Positions 1-13,700 of a stretch of 64,000 nucleotides of DNA are shown here, one piece after another. Source of the DNA: Nepenthes gracilis (taxonomy: Eukaryota; Streptophyta; Magnoliopsida; Caryophyllales; Nepenthaceae); the NCBI GenBank assembly GCA_033239525.1, contig BSYO01000009.1:11367299-11431298 (forward strand), written 5' to 3'. Under the pieces are notes generated by a model that did not search any database, had not been told where the DNA came from, and saw nothing but the letters and a program-made list of their open reading frames with translations. Both the position numbers and the translations under genes were made by a program. The first letter of the stretch is position 1; every line of letters begins with the position of its first letter.

Positions 1-1256
1 CTTCCCATTTGGATAATTTAACTTGACCTCAGAATATATTCGAACGTCCTAATATATCCAACAAGCTTGATGAATGCAACCAAAGCCGCGGGTAACAAAA
101 CATAGTGAGCAACCTTATCTATGGGTACATAATACATGAATTTTGGCCTAAAGTTATTGGGATTATGTGTAACCCTTCCTCAAACTAGTCTTTAAATAAT
201 CAGAACCCAAATTTGGTGCATAATTTATATTTTTGCATTGATTGATATTAAACTTTGATTTGGATATGGATTTTTGGATTTGGATTTGAGTTTTGCCGAT
301 TTTGCCCATGGCTGAACCTTGGTATGTCTCGCACAAATGATTTTGACTATATGTTTTAATCCGGACTATTGGAATGTTTGACACGGTGCTACTTCGGCTT
401 CTGTGCTCGGTATTGAATCATTCGACTATCGGATTCCACCCCAGATCACAAGCTGATCGGGCCTTGAACTTGGACTCGAATTTGGATTTGGACTCGGATT
501 GACATCAGCTTTGGAATTGGTCCGGATCACATTTGTTTTGATTATATACATATATTCATACATATATACGTCCCAACGAGGACTGTTTTTGAAATTTGGA
601 CAACATTTGTTTGGATTTGGATATTTGATTTGAGTACAAGACTATCATTAGATTTTGAAATTTGGATCTTGGATTTCGGTTGAATTTGTTTTATCGGTGA
701 TTTGGATTTATTCTGTAATTTGACTGGATTTTCATCCATTTGACATTCCCTCTGATTTATTGGACTCCTTTTGACTAAATATGATACTTGCTGGGCATTA
801 GGCTCATTTTTTTATTTTGTCCCTTCAGAGTAGAAGGTTCGGATGTATTGCAGGAATTAGGACGTGATCTGTCAACCATTCGTCTGATTCAGTGAGTTTT
901 GGTTCTGTTATGGTTTAATTTGGTAATTGATGAGATTGTATTATAGAATTGGCCGGGTACAGGCCTCTGATTACATTTTGGGAATAATTTGGATGTTCCG
1001 CTATGTATGATCATAAATTTTGGTTTAATTATTACCTCCCTTACGATTATTGTACAACAGGTCGTATTTATTTGGTCCGGACGGTTGTCCAATGAGATCC
1101 TGTGTGGATTTTGATTTGTGTCAAGCCCTATTTATTTGGTTTGTCACACCCGAATTTTGGGACTTAGGATTATTTGTTTAAAATTATTTAGAATTTTAAA
1201 TTTTAAAAAATATAATTAGTTATTTAAATTGACCTATTTAGTCCGAGTTCGTGACA
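1..1256 (+). mobile_element. Right part of a Ty3/gypsy LTR (same family as 31822-34396), cut by the window edge
   Basis: The whole stretch aligns with 33110-34396 at roughly four bases in five by eye. Both copies stop matching at the same place, after gttcgtgaca here and gttcatgaca there, consistent with an LTR ending in CA. It has interrupted the integrase region of a different element, which resumes at 1257. Whether this is a solo LTR or the end of a full element cannot be seen. Confidence 0.65.
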
Positions 1257-1686
1257 AAAGGATTATGGGATTCAATATCGTACAAGGGACCACGGATATG
1301 ATCTGCTTGATATGAGATCGTTTATGGGTGGCCTAACGCAAGCATAAGAGTTACGTAGATCAAAGGCGAGAAACCAACAGTTCGAGGTTGGTAATGCAAT
1401 ATTCTTGAAGATTTCACCGTGAAAGGGTGAGACGCCCTTTGAAGTGAAAGGGAAGCTTTAATCACGCTTAATAGCACTTGTCTTTCAAGGGATAGTCAGT
1501 GTAGATATTAGAACATAAGGAGAAGACTTTTCGTAGCAAGACTATTCCTATAATGAGGATCTCATATAGATGTCATAGCAAGAATGAAGCAATGTGAGAA
1601 TTACAGGACATTAAGGATAAGTATTAACACTTGTTTGAGGCTTAATGTATGTATTTCATTGATGAAATTCTTTAAAAGAAGATAAT
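1257..1686 (+). pseudogene. Integrase C-terminus and chromodomain remnant of a Tekay-like gypsy element
   Basis: In shifting frames the plus strand shows Tekay-type pol motifs in the expected order. These are T-T-D-M-I near 1300, K-S-Y-V-D-Q-R-R (1345-1370), F-E-V-G followed by F-L-K-I-S-P (1380-1420), then K-T-I-P with a degraded chromodomain near 1530-1650. Several stops and frameshifts show it is dead. A short purine run ends at 1686, directly before an LTR start, as expected for a polypurine tract. The 5' part is displaced by the LTR at 1-1256. Confidence 0.65.
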
Positions 1687-4020
1687 TGTAATACCCCAAT
1701 GTTTTAATTAGGATTTATTAGACTTTTAACATAGGGATTATTAACAAGGGCAAGTAATGAGCTAATTACTTGTAGAAGAATTTAGATTAATTCTGTGAAA
1801 AGGCAGAACGAGTTGGAATAGCAGGATCTTCAAAAGAGTATTTTTTTAATTTTCTCATGACTAGGCAATATATATATATATATATCATAACTTTGTTACA
1901 TTAATTGGGGTTATTGTAATTTTGTTATGTGTTTTTATGTGCAACTACAAAATGAGTAATTAATTAATCAGGGTGCTAATTATTAAGGTAATGAAATTAA
2001 TTCAGGAGTCTAAATTCTTAACCCCTTCCAGCCACCAACATCCATGTTTTCACTATATTATTATGCTAGCCCCTTGTACACTTAAAACTGGTCCATCATT
2101 AATCTAATATTAATTTAGCACTAGTAGAATAAAATTGTGATTCGTGGTTCTATTCTCCTAGCTGCCACCTTCATCACTTTGATACCACCATTTAGTAGCC
2201 CCTTATCCTCTTTATGTTTGGCAACACCACTACATGCACCTAGTGTGATTTTATCTCATTATTATTAAAGTAATTAAGCAAGACATTAAGTATACTGCAT
2301 GATTCAACCTCCAAGCCAGCCCCACTTTAATGATTTTCCAGTTCACTAAGTCATCCACTTCTCTTTCTATATAAGGGGAGGCCCTCTTGTGTATTGTTGT
2401 CACATCCCTTCCTAGCGCTAGAGAGAGAAATGAGAAAACTATGAGGTTGAGACAGAAAAAAAGAAGAAAAACTAATCTAGCCTTCTTTTGTCTTGGATTG
2501 ATCTTTTGGAAGTGATTCTAAAAACCATTTGAAAAGTAGCAGTGGTGGTCGTTCATATTTGTTAGTCCACTGTTTTCACATATTTCAAGAAAAGTGAAAT
2601 CTCTACCATTATTGTACAATCTTGTGCTTATATTTGCTTATTAATCAGAATCTATGAATTTCTCATTGCCTTTTATTGGTTCCAACTATGAAAGAATGTA
2701 ACAAAGTATAGGAGATATATGCTTAATTTTATATTTGTATGGTTCAATTTTTATCGCTTGTTATGCAGTGTTTAATTAGCATTTGACCCATCATTCGGAC
2801 ACCACACTGTTATTTGGCCAGCATTTGAACGAAGTTTAAAAGCCAGCGTGTGTATGGCCAATTATGAGTATCTTATGTTTCTATGATGTAAATCTACTTT
2901 TTTATGCCTCAAAATGTAGATGTAAATTTTTTTTGCAGCCGGCCTTAGGGTAGAAGACTGTTTTGATGTATGATATACTAGATAGATCAGTTGACCTATG
3001 AACCTAGCCATATGTTATTAAAACTATATCTTGATAGATGTACTCTAGGAGGGTTGGGAACCTTATATGTTCAATCCCGTGGGATTTGGATGTTTATTTC
3101 ATGAGCTATGGGCTAACTTTGAGTGTCATGAAGGGTAGCATTCGAATGCTGGACTAGTTCATGCAGATTTGAGTGTTTTAGAAAATCTATGAGTTAATTG
3201 ACAATAGATAAAACCCCTTGCTTGTTTCAAAGGTCTTAGTGTCTTGGATTAGGTATTACATGGTTGGAAGGCAATTTGATAGTAAGTAGCAGTTGGTGTG
3301 AGCCTAGCATGCGAGCCAACTTTCGATTACCAGAGAACTATAATGTTGTTCCGGTCCATATCTTAGATGCAAGACCTAAGATGGTTATTTCAGAATCCAT
3401 TCTATTGTCAATGGTCATTAGTTACCTTTCTTTGCATCATCTTTGGATGCGTGAATATGTTTTTAATATATATACTTAAGGTAAAGTAGATTATATGAAA
3501 ACACTACGGTTTTAATAAATAAGGAGCCTATATGTAACATCTCAAATATTTTTGAGTTTGTTATTTTATGAAAATAAATTGTCTAATTAATTTTGATAAT
3601 TATTTGACTATTTTAGTAATTCTTTTGTATTTAGAAGTTGATAATTGGGTTTAAATATGAACCTAGAATATTTGAATCGTTGAATTAGGTTTAGATACTT
3701 GAGCCATTAATTTAAACTAATAGTTGAGCTTGAGTATTTTGACAATTGAATTTAGTTTAGAGTAATTAATATGCTTGATTGAGTTGGCTTAATTTTAGGT
3801 CTAATTAATCAAGTGAACCATCATATATTTAAATTATACAAATCCTAGTATATTAGAATTTATTAATTTAAAATATAATTATGAAATTAAATTTAAAGAG
3901 GGGTCAAAATATTAGAAATTAATATTAGAATTTTAAGTGTTATTATAAGGATAATTAATTAATTAATATTTTAATTAGATATATAAATATATATATATAT
4001 AATAACAACTATACATATAA

Positions 4021-4046
4021 TAATAATAATTGATTATGATAATAAC

Positions 4047-4079
<33 letters not shown>

Positions 4080-4190
4080 CGAAGAAGAAAAAGAAAGAAA
4101 GAAAGGGAAAGGAAAGAAAGGAAGAAAAGGAGGAGAAGAAGGAAAGAGGAAGAAGAGGGGAAAAAGAGGAGAGAAAGGAGGAACAGCGCA
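4021..4190 (+). repeat. (TAA)n microsatellite followed by a 110-base purine tract
   Basis: A run of about ten taa units (4045-4078) passes directly into an almost pure A/G stretch (4081-4190). The small proteins predicted here are low-complexity artefacts of these repeats. The LTR at 31822-34396 has the same layout at 32045-32158. Confidence 0.85.
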
Positions 4191-4283
4191 CGAGGGTTGC
4201 GGCAAGGAGAAAGAAAGGAGTTGATGCTTTTAATGATCCGCTTCACTATTTAAGGAAAAGAAGAAGAACACGAAAAAATTGCA

Positions 4284-4348
4284 AGGCAAGTTGATTTGAG
4301 TTTCTTGATAAAAATGAGGCAAGTTGATTTGAGTTTCTTGATAAAAAT
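4284..4348 (+). repeat. 33-bp tandem duplication
   Basis: A block from ggcaagttgatttgag to cttgataaaaat occurs twice, head to tail, with period 33. The first copy starts at 4284 and the second at 4317. The two copies are identical by eye. Confidence 0.85.
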
Positions 4349-4734
4349 CCGTGTTCTTCCTTCACTAATACTAATGTAAATTTTCGAGTTGTGTATCAAG
4401 ATGGTAAAAGAATTTGCTATATGTGGATGAATTTTGGAAAATTTAAATTAAACTGAGCCATTGATGAAGAATGGGGAAAAATAGAGCCTTGGCTCTGGAC
4501 AGTAGAAATGGATTGTTTTCGAGGGGCTTATGCTAAATCAGGGTATAATAGCTAGTAGATTTATGCTATGAAATTTATTGATTTTACTTGTTGAATTATG
4601 AAAGTTGGGACTTTTCTTATTATCTTTAAGAATTGGAATATGGCCGAGAAAATAGAGCATCTTGCTCTGTTGTGCCATTGTGCGCTTTTTGTGATGGAGA
4701 TGGTGAGAATTGAATCGGCCGCTAAATGGGTAGT

Positions 4735-5065
4735 ATGAGGTACATTGGGTGGGTGTAGATGTATTATATGGATACGTGTGTATACCCATACGTATGTGTA
4801 TGTGGATGAGGACGGTGTGAACAGTATGTGTGTATATATATATGGTTATAGGTATGCGTATCTGTGAGTATGTGCAGGAGTGCAAAGGATGGGTGTGTAG
4901 GAGTGAGTGTAGCCATATGGCGTGAGGGCAGTGTGTCGTGTGGCTACTGCTGTGTGTGTGAGTTTGGGTGCTGCTGCCGTGTGGGTGTGGGTGTAAGTGT
5001 GCTGTGTGTCAGTGTGTATGCTGGCAAAGCTGCTGCCTTGTGTGGGTAAATTTGGGTGAGTGTTT
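4735..5065 (+). repeat. GT-rich low-complexity region
   Basis: About 330 bases of the solo LTR are dominated by TGTG/GTGT, with interspersed TATG. Predicted ORFs on either strand are artefacts. The tract could adopt Z-DNA, but that is only an inference. Confidence 0.7.
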
Positions 5066-7422
5066 ATACATACATATATATATATATAGGGTACATATAA
5101 TATGTATATGTGCACAAAAGGTTGGCATATACAAGTCATGTGTATATTTTAATGTAAACGTATTGCTAGACATCGAAGGTTTATAAATATGAGCATGAAT
5201 ATATTAAGTATAAGTTAGTTGAAGGAGAAAAATGTGAATAAATTATTATGATTGGACTCACATAGATTTAGCAAAATAATTAAATAAGATTTGAAGATTG
5301 TGGATCTCTCTCGATGACATCAGAATAAAAAGAAAAAAAAAGAAATTTTGTAACCTTAGAGATAATATTGGGACACCGAATGAGTTTAGAAAGGATTTAA
5401 TAAAATGTTAGGGCATTCAATCAAATATTCAAGCTATCTTTGGTACTGTTACTTTTCTTTCGATAATAACATTATTCGCGTTATCTTTGATGGTGTGTGT
5501 ATGGTCTTTATCGGCACCGAACGACAATTCTTTCATTGAAATTGTAAAGCCTTCTTTGTGTTATATTTGATTGCATGAGTAGTTGAATTATTAGCTTCCT
5601 ACGGTCAAGGTTAAGGTCAAGGTTAAGGAGAGCATATGAAAGTACTAAGGTATTTAGCCTACACTTATCAAATACTGATTTCCGTATCATTGTAATAATG
5701 AGGTATATTATTTATTGTGGAGAAATGCTTATAGCCATATAATCATCGTAAGAGATGATATCAAGGATATCATTTGGTAAGGGGTATCACAGATGGTATG
5801 GGCATACTATGGATACAATCTTTGGGAGGATTGGCGGGGTAGTGAGGATACCATGGATAACCTCGTTGCACTTACCCAGCCATTGGGGGCGTAAATACGC
5901 GACCTTTAGTTCACGGTGGCAGAATAAGGTCCAAAGATATTCATTGTGATATTTCGTCCTTATTCATACCTCTTGAATTTGGGATTCGGTTAAATCCATG
6001 AGTTGTATTCGGTAGAATCCAAATGTTAAATTCTACTATATCCGGATTCAGTGGAATCCATGTTGTCTATTTTATTCGATTTTCAGATCGTTCTAACTGA
6101 TATTCAGACCAGGAGATCCCTTTGATTTCTTGTGAAATCAGATTCTGAAGGGTCTTGCCTCTTATTAATGAGATTTTATGATTTTTGTTACATCGGTATT
6201 TAAAGTAATCCGCCTTTCTTATGCATTTGAATCATAAATGTGATGAATTGTATTTTCTTGGATATATATTGATCTGTTAGATATCGTATTGTTGTTCGTA
6301 ATTCTTGTTATACATTATATATTGTGTATCTGATACCTTTATTATAGTTTCCTGTTATCTTTGGATTTGTTATTACTTATTGAATATTTAGCTCACTCTT
6401 ACTATTTTTCTTTCTTCCAAAATAGCAGGTTAGATGAGGATGACTCTAAAGTAAATCAAGAGTTGTGGCAAGAGAGATTGAGGCCCAACTGGAGATAGTA
6501 TCGAAATAATGCTCTAGAGATATATTTTGATATTTTACTTCATTTTGTTGGGATTATTTTTGGGACTATGTACTTTCCCCCGAATTTATTTTTAGTATGA
6601 AGATGTTTGGATTATTATGATTGTATTTTATTAGTTATGGATGTGCTAAATATATATATATATATTGGTTGAGAATGTGGACTTATCCTATGTGATCAGA
6701 TTTGGATATTAGTTATAGATTTGGATTAGGGTCGTCACACTGTAAAACCTTCATATAATCTATAATTGTTCGATATTGATTTACATATCTCAATGGATTA
6801 AGGTTGATGTTTGAGGAGGGATACTTATAATCTTATGAATAATACAGGATGAGATATCAAGAAATATCATATTGAGAAGTGATGGTTTGATATATAGATT
6901 GAGATAGAGTATTCCATACCCCGTTTGGGCATGACTCCCAATTAGACTATGAAAATACAAGCGTAGCATATTCTGGTTACCCTAATCGAATAGCAAGAAT
7001 AATTAAGTTCTATACTTGTACATCAAGAGTAACAAGGTATCATAAAACAATAGAATTGGCTGCTTGTCAAACTTACAAACATTGGTACCTCATGGACGCT
7101 ACCAGGCCATTGGTAGTGTGCTAGTGGATATTGTGCAATTGTTGAGAAGACTTCGGGTAGAGGTGAATTCAAAGTTTGGCAATTTTTACATTGGGACTAG
7201 AAAGAGTTATTTTATGTTTTAATAGACGTTAGATATTTGTCAAGACTGTATTCCAATTACTTTTTTTGTTTTTATAGACAATTATATTATTTCTCATCTT
7301 GAAGAGTTGATTTTTTATAGATATTTTATTTAAGATGGATTTATGATGGGCATTTTTGGTTTGAATTTCTTTTCACAAGGTTGGTTCAGGCCTGGTGGGT
7401 GATTCAAGTTTGGGTTGCCACA

Positions 7423-7674
7423 CAAGTGTTGCAAAGTTCATTAATATATTCTTAAATTTGTTAAAAACATCACAAATAGGTTTAAGTTTAGAACTGTTCT
7501 CTGCCCTTGAAGTACTCAAATGGTTTCTAAAATTAGCCTGTCAAAGCTCTTTGTAACACAGATCTCATTAATATCATTGCAATTTTCGAGGAGGTTGTAA
7601 TATAGACACCCCAATGGTTGACTTCTATTTGAGTAGCTTACATCAGTGTAGACCGAAAAAGTGGAAACAATTAC
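7423..7674. other. Native part of syntaxin intron 4
   Basis: Ordinary AT-rich intron sequence between the exon 4 donor and the LTR end at 7422. I see no other feature. Confidence 0.6.
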
Positions 7675-7723
7675 CTTTCATAGCAGCCGCCTTAGTAACA
7701 GCCTTTGACTCCTCATGTGCATC
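7675..7723 (-). CDS. SYP132: Syntaxin exon 4
   Basis: This 49-bp exon (16 codons plus one base) reads D-A-H-E-E-S-K-A-V-T-K-A-A-A-M-K. It lies between acceptor catgcag and donor gtaatt. It continues the Ha helix without a gap. The next exon, expected to begin with an A-I-K-K motif, is not found in 1-7674, so intron 4 is longer than 7.6 kb. Confidence 0.9.
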
Positions 7724-10700
7724 CTGCATGATTAATTTAAGGACTTTTTAAAGAAAAATACCTGCATTTTCACCTCTTCTAGCATGAGAAAGGACTTTTT
7801 CTAAACCAATCTAACAATTATTGAACTACTTAGTAATGATATACAGTCCGTGCAAGACAAGCAAACTGAAGTCAACAACAATTCATGCCTGCAGCTTTTT
7901 CAGTAGCTTACTCAGCTTGTCATATTGTTTCTCAATCTCTTGAACCTGAAGGAAGAGAAAACAAAATATAGCTTAGTTAAACTAGAGTGAAGTAAACAAA
8001 GCACTGAAAGATTATCCTATCTGACATAGGAGTAGTATGCCTTGTAAGCATAATGAATTTTTTAAATTTTTTTTGTAATGACAATAATAATTTTCCTTCA
8101 AGCAAAAAAGGAGCAAGCAAATGAAACGATTTGGAGTCACCTTCTTAAAGAAGTTTTCCAAGCCCAATTCTCCAGAGTTGGCAACATTTACACCCAATTC
8201 AATATCACCTCTGGAACCTTGACGAGGTATCTCAAAAGATTCCTAGACGAGGAAATCAGAAAATAAGAAGGAAACAATAAAAAACAAGAGCCCACGACTA
8301 GATCACACACACACACGCACACACACATCATAATAACATGAAATGTCAATAGTTATTCTCGATCCAATTTCAAAATCATCCAACTAAACATCTACGTCAA
8401 AAACCCATCTCCTGAACACTATTCGTTTTGACTCAAGGCTCACCAGTTCAACAGATAAGTTCCCAACAATATCCATTTGGTGTCATTAGGGTTCTTGGCA
8501 TGAAGGTGTGAGCTTTCATGCAATGCTAATGTTGTGACATTATGATCCAATGGTCACCAGTTCAAAGCAAGCTCTCTGCAGTGCTGAGTGAGATTGCAAC
8601 CATTTAATCCTTCCCATAAGCCTTGTACACTAGGATGCCTTCAGTTTGTGGTTCTTGATAGAAGAACTAGGTTTGGGCTTTATAAGGCTTTGGAGGATGG
8701 AAATGAAACATAAAATAACAACAACAGTGTTTAATGAAGGGATTGTTTGTTTGATGACAAAGGATAGTTCCAATTACAGGCTAAGACACACCAACATTTC
8801 ACCAGGTTAGAGTGTCGGTGTCCTACACATCGGAATATCTTATTATTTTATATTTTAACTTTAACATGGCCTGACACATTTTGGACATGTTGTGCTTTAT
8901 AATTTTTAGACAAATGGAGTACTTAATATTAACTAAAGAAAGTGGAGTCATCAGGTAATTCAGAAATTATTAAAAATCTAAGCCCCATGTTTTATGTTTC
9001 ATCTGGAATACATATAGTACAACTTCTAACGCAGGGAAGGGGGGAACTAAGGGAGGGGAAGGAGAGCAGAAAGAAGAGAGACAGACAAAGAATAGAGATT
9101 AGAGAGTGGGGTAGAGACCAGAAAGAGATGAGACCAAGAGAGAGAAGGGAAGGAAAGCACAATTACTTAATATTTCATTCAATTCATCAAACATACTCAA
9201 ACAATAGAATTTATGATTCTTATATAGAAAAATCCTAATTCTAAAATAATTTGAAAATAAATATAAATTCTTAACTAAATAAAACATAAGTTCCTAAAAT
9301 AAAAAGAAAATATCAACACAATAAATTCTCAATATAATAAAATCATGCAAATAAAATAAAATTAAATTAAAATCTTTCAAATAAAATAAAATCAAGTGAA
9401 ATAAAAGCAAATTTCTTCTAATTTTGGAATATTTTTGATATCTGCATCAATTCTCCCCTGGTGGCTGTGACTCGACCCCGTTGAGTAAAACTTCTGTAGT
9501 TAACTCCCCAACCACAAGCTGAGGGGTTGCGCGATCCTCTGTCAACGTTGGTAGACACGTGTGAGTGGGACTAAAATCGAACTAAACCACCAATGCCTCA
9601 GGAAGAAAAATGACTTAGACCTGGAGATAGGCAACCTACTAGCTCGGATATGTCTCTCTAGAAATCCAAGTAGTCGCGGACTTGGGTTGGCCAATCCAAT
9701 GGACATGGAAGCGCTAAACAGCTCTATCCCTGGGAAACATAATCTGCTCATCTAGAATAGTATCAAATTTACCATTATATGCCGAGAGGGCGGAGAATGG
9801 TATAGAAACGGGTGCACATGCAATTGGTGGCGCATTTGGGGACACGTCAAACGGATCAACTGGTGGTGTAAGACAACCTTTATAAGCAAAGAAATTTTCA
9901 ATACAGAAAGAATTATGAAAGCTAAAAAGATATGGAATATCAATAATATACACATTTGATCCAACCTACTATAAAATTTCAAATGGACAAGTACTACGGG
10001 TCTGCAATTTAGAAACAGGCCCATGTAAGTACCGTTCTGGCCCGATCCGAACCATAATAGAATCTCCAACATGAAATGTAACATGTCTGTTACGCATATC
10101 AACTCGAAATTTATATGAGGCATTAATTGTTTCCAAATGGTTATTGATCTTGACATGTAAGTTATAAAGGTGTGATGCAAAAGTTTCGACCGTCATGGAC
10201 ACAATAATATGTGCAGACAGTGGAATAAGGTCTAATGATTATCAGGGTTTGTAACCATGCACAACTAAGAATGGAAAGACATCTTAAAAGTTTTGGAAGG
10301 CTGGACGGGCCTCATTAGGAATCAATACAAAATAATTCGGAAAGGGTTCGAGAACGATAAACACAATAGACTCGCTTATAGATACATGTTCAAATACTAT
10401 GAAACAAATGATATGTAATCCTCTTATTTCTATCATAGCCCTTTCTTTATGGAGAATCATTAGTTTTAAGGGTAAAGATAGATGTGAATTTTTTTGTCCT
10501 TGTGAACAAAAGAATAAGAATTAGAACAACCTTTGATCATGATATTCAAATCATATAGCCAAAGGTGTTCAAGAATGATATGACTCACGTTCAGTGGTAT
10601 AAAGTCATACCAAATATAATCTTTGTTTTCGAAAAATTGGATGGGCACAAGATAACATTCTTTGATGGTTATAGAAGATATGTCAATCCATGAGATGCTG

Positions 10701-13700
10701 TATGGGTTAGGATGTGTTACAGCGTTTAATCCCAAACGAGAAATAGTGGTAACTGAGATAGTGTTGATGCAACTACCGCTATCTACGAGAATCTTGCAAT
10801 CCCTCCCATTCACTATGATATAAGTGTGAAAGATAGTATAATGACGCCAATCATTAACCTCTTTGAATTGTGTTAAAGTGCATAGTACAACACCTAAAAA
10901 GAACTTACCAAGGAAGGAAGAACAGGAGTCTAGACTAGAGGATTTAGTCTTAATACAACCCACAAATGTGTCAATATTATTACCATCTAAGTTGTCAAAT
11001 TCCTCTAACTTGGGTTTATATATTTGTTCTTCAAGGGGTTCCTCATTTAATATGTCTTGTTCATCAATTAGTAAGGCTTTATTTGGATATTTGGAAGAAA
11101 TATATCAAAAATATTTACAATTGAAACATTGTAATTGAGAATTTCTACTCGGGATTTTAACACCCTTTCCTCGGACTTCCCTTACAGGGGCAATGGTGGA
11201 TGAAGGGGGTCCTAAGATAGACTTAGAATTTGTAGTAAGAGTAGGAGTAGGACATGTTGATTGACGATACGGTATTCTGGTAACTAATTCAAAGTCTCAA
11301 ACCAAATTATACGTATGATCCAAAGTGATAACTCTACGGATGACAAGTTCTCTCCCGAGATTCTCATATAATCCTTACCAAAACCTACTTAATGTCATGG
11401 CCTTGTCCTCTATAACGTAACTTTTCATCTAAAAATCATCGAATTGAGCCACATATTGAGTCACGGATCGATTACTCTATTAAAGGGCATTCTATTAGTC
11501 TAATAAGTTGCTACTATAAGAGTAGGATAAATATTTCTCTTCAAGGCGCCGTTTCATTTTAGCCCAACTCTTGACAGCAGCGGCTTGATGCCTAACAAAG
11601 AGGTCCTCAACATTTTTTCAAAATAATTGAGTATTTCCGATCGATTTAAAACTAGCAAATTGAACTCCCCTATTTTAGGCACGTCATACTATTCAAAGAA
11701 ATGATCCATATTTTAGACCTATTGAGTGAAAACTCGATCCTAAACAGCCGTCAAAAGTAGTATTTTGTTTAAAGTTTTTTAAAATGTGGTCATTCGAATC
11801 CCTCTCTTGATTATAATGCCAGGACTTGTAATCGCATCTACGAGGTGCTCGACTGTTTTGTCTTCGTCGGTGAGTCTTATTATGGGATGCATCAGAGTTG
11901 TTAGCATTTGACGAGAGAAGTCCTATTTTTAAAGTGGCAACTTAATTTACGAGATCCAAATTTGTCTGATGAGTACTGGACAGGTCAAGTTTGAATAGCA
12001 ATCATTTGGTTTTATAATTATTATTGAATAAAAATTAATTGGACTAACTGTTAGCTTAAAGTTTCAAACTTGTTAGAATCCATGAATAGGTCAACGGTAT
12101 GATGGAAAATAATGTAACCACTTCATACCAATATGATTAATGGGATTGAGATTAATAAATAATTGAGGCAATCCAAACCAATTTTTTTTTTTTTTTTTGT
12201 AAGATTTCATGTAGTTCAAATCATGCAAGCAAATATTACTAATCTATTAAAATAATAAAGCAAAAATTAATTGTAGTGCAATTATATCCACTATGAAGGT
12301 AGCTATGAGATGTGAAAGGAATGAGGTTTTTTTTTATTTATAAGCAATAAAATAGCACACGTAGATAAACTAAATACTACTAAAGATAAGCAAAAATATG
12401 CTACTCAAAATAAAATGGAACGAGCGCTCCTGAATATAAAAGATGATCTGAACTACTTGTATGATCTAACCTTGTATGATAAGAGCTTTCAATTCACTGC
12501 TTCCTTTTGTTTTGTTGTTGGTTTTTTTTCCTACTTTTTTTTTTTTGCTCTCTTTTTTTTTCAGTCCTTTTTTTTGTGCTCTTTTTTTTTTGTTTTTTGT
12601 TCTGCTTTTCTATTCTCTTTTCTGTTTTTTTTCCTCACTCGGGCTTCAAGGCCCACACATAGAGGGAAGAGACGCTAATGCTCAGGCGGCGACTACAACG
12701 AAGGCGGAATGACCAAGACAAAGATTACAGTGTTGACAAAGACAGCGACGAAGACAAAGAAAATGAAGACAAAGAAGACGATGACAAGGACAAAAAGAGA
12801 GACAAAGAAGATGAAGACGAAGAATCGGCACAACCCAATTCTTGGCTTCTCTCTCTACTTTTTTTGTCTCTCTTTGAAGAGAGGTGGCGGCTAGGGTTTG
12901 GTGGGGCTTTGATTCAAGCGTCTGGGTTAGGGTTTGATTTAATTGACGGGGCATTCGGGTGAGTGGGATTAGGGTGAGTGATCGAATAGGGTTTCGGGTG
13001 GCTTGGGTGGTTGTTGTGGGCATGAGAAGGCTTGGCGACAACTGGAGAGGTGGTGGTTGTGGCAATCAGCTGCGACGTGACGGATGGTTTCGGCAGTGAT
13101 GGGTTCTTTGCAATCGGGTGAGTGGGATTTGGGTAAGTGATCGATTAGGGTTTCAGGAGGCTTGAATGGTTGTGGGCGTGAAAAGGCTTGGTAGTGACCG
13201 GAGAGGTGGTAGTCATGGCAGTCAGTGGTGACGTGGAGGATGGTTACGGCAGCAACAGGTTCTTCCTCTTGCTGCTGCAGTGGCGCCACTGCTATTGCTT
13301 TGTTGGTTGTGGCAGCTACATTTCTCTCGGCCGTTTTGATTTATTTTTTTTTTTGCCTTTTCTTTTTTTTCACACTCATTTTTTTCAATAATCTCTTTTT
13401 ATTCTACAAAGACAAGATTATTTTTAAATAACTGGAAAGTGGAAACAAATGATACATTGTCTGCTAGAAGAAGATGCGACGATGTGGGACGGTAGGACAG
13501 CGGAGTTGGTGATGTTGCTGGTTGCTCGAGAAGAACATTGCAAGCAAGACAGTGGATAGTAAGATAATGGAGTTGGTGGACTTCATGATGTTGCTAGTTG
13601 CTGGATAGAAATTTAGTTTTTGATACCAAATTTAATGTAGGGAATGGGGGGAAGGAGAACAGAAGGAAGAGAAACAGAGGGAAAACAGAAGGAATAGAGA

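Larger units (their letters stand above)
3533..6739 (+). mobile_element. Solo LTR, Tekay-like gypsy (3.2 kb)
   Basis: It begins tgtaacatctc and ends gggtcgtcaca, the terminal sequences of plant Tekay/Del LTRs. Flanks are ctata (3528-3532) and ctgta (6740-6744), a 5-bp target duplication with one mismatch. No coding sequence lies inside, so it is a solo LTR, presumably left by recombination between the two LTRs of a full element. It contains simple repeats and a purine tract, listed separately. Confidence 0.7.
1687..7422 (+). mobile_element. 3' LTR of the Tekay-like element, split by a nested solo LTR
   Basis: The LTR starts tgtaatacccc at 1687, immediately after a purine-rich tract. It ends gggttgccaca at 7422, the usual chromoviral GGGTYGYCACA type end. 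Subtracting the nested insert 3533-6739 leaves about 2.5 kb, similar to the related LTR at 31822-34396. A TATA-like tatataagg lies near 2370. The 5' LTR is outside the window, so the target duplication cannot be tested. Confidence 0.6.

Noticed and set aside
3264..3479. 71-codon plus-strand ORF as a gene
   Set aside because: It lies within the split Tekay-like LTR and has no convincing similarity.
3975..4246. Overlapping 60-76 codon ORFs on both strands
   Set aside because: Pure translations of TAA and purine repeats.
8245..8247. Apparent in-frame stop before syntaxin exon 2, first read as a pseudogene
   Set aside because: The stop is in the splice acceptor. Exon 1 was then found at 51209-51226 and joins in frame, so there is no stop.
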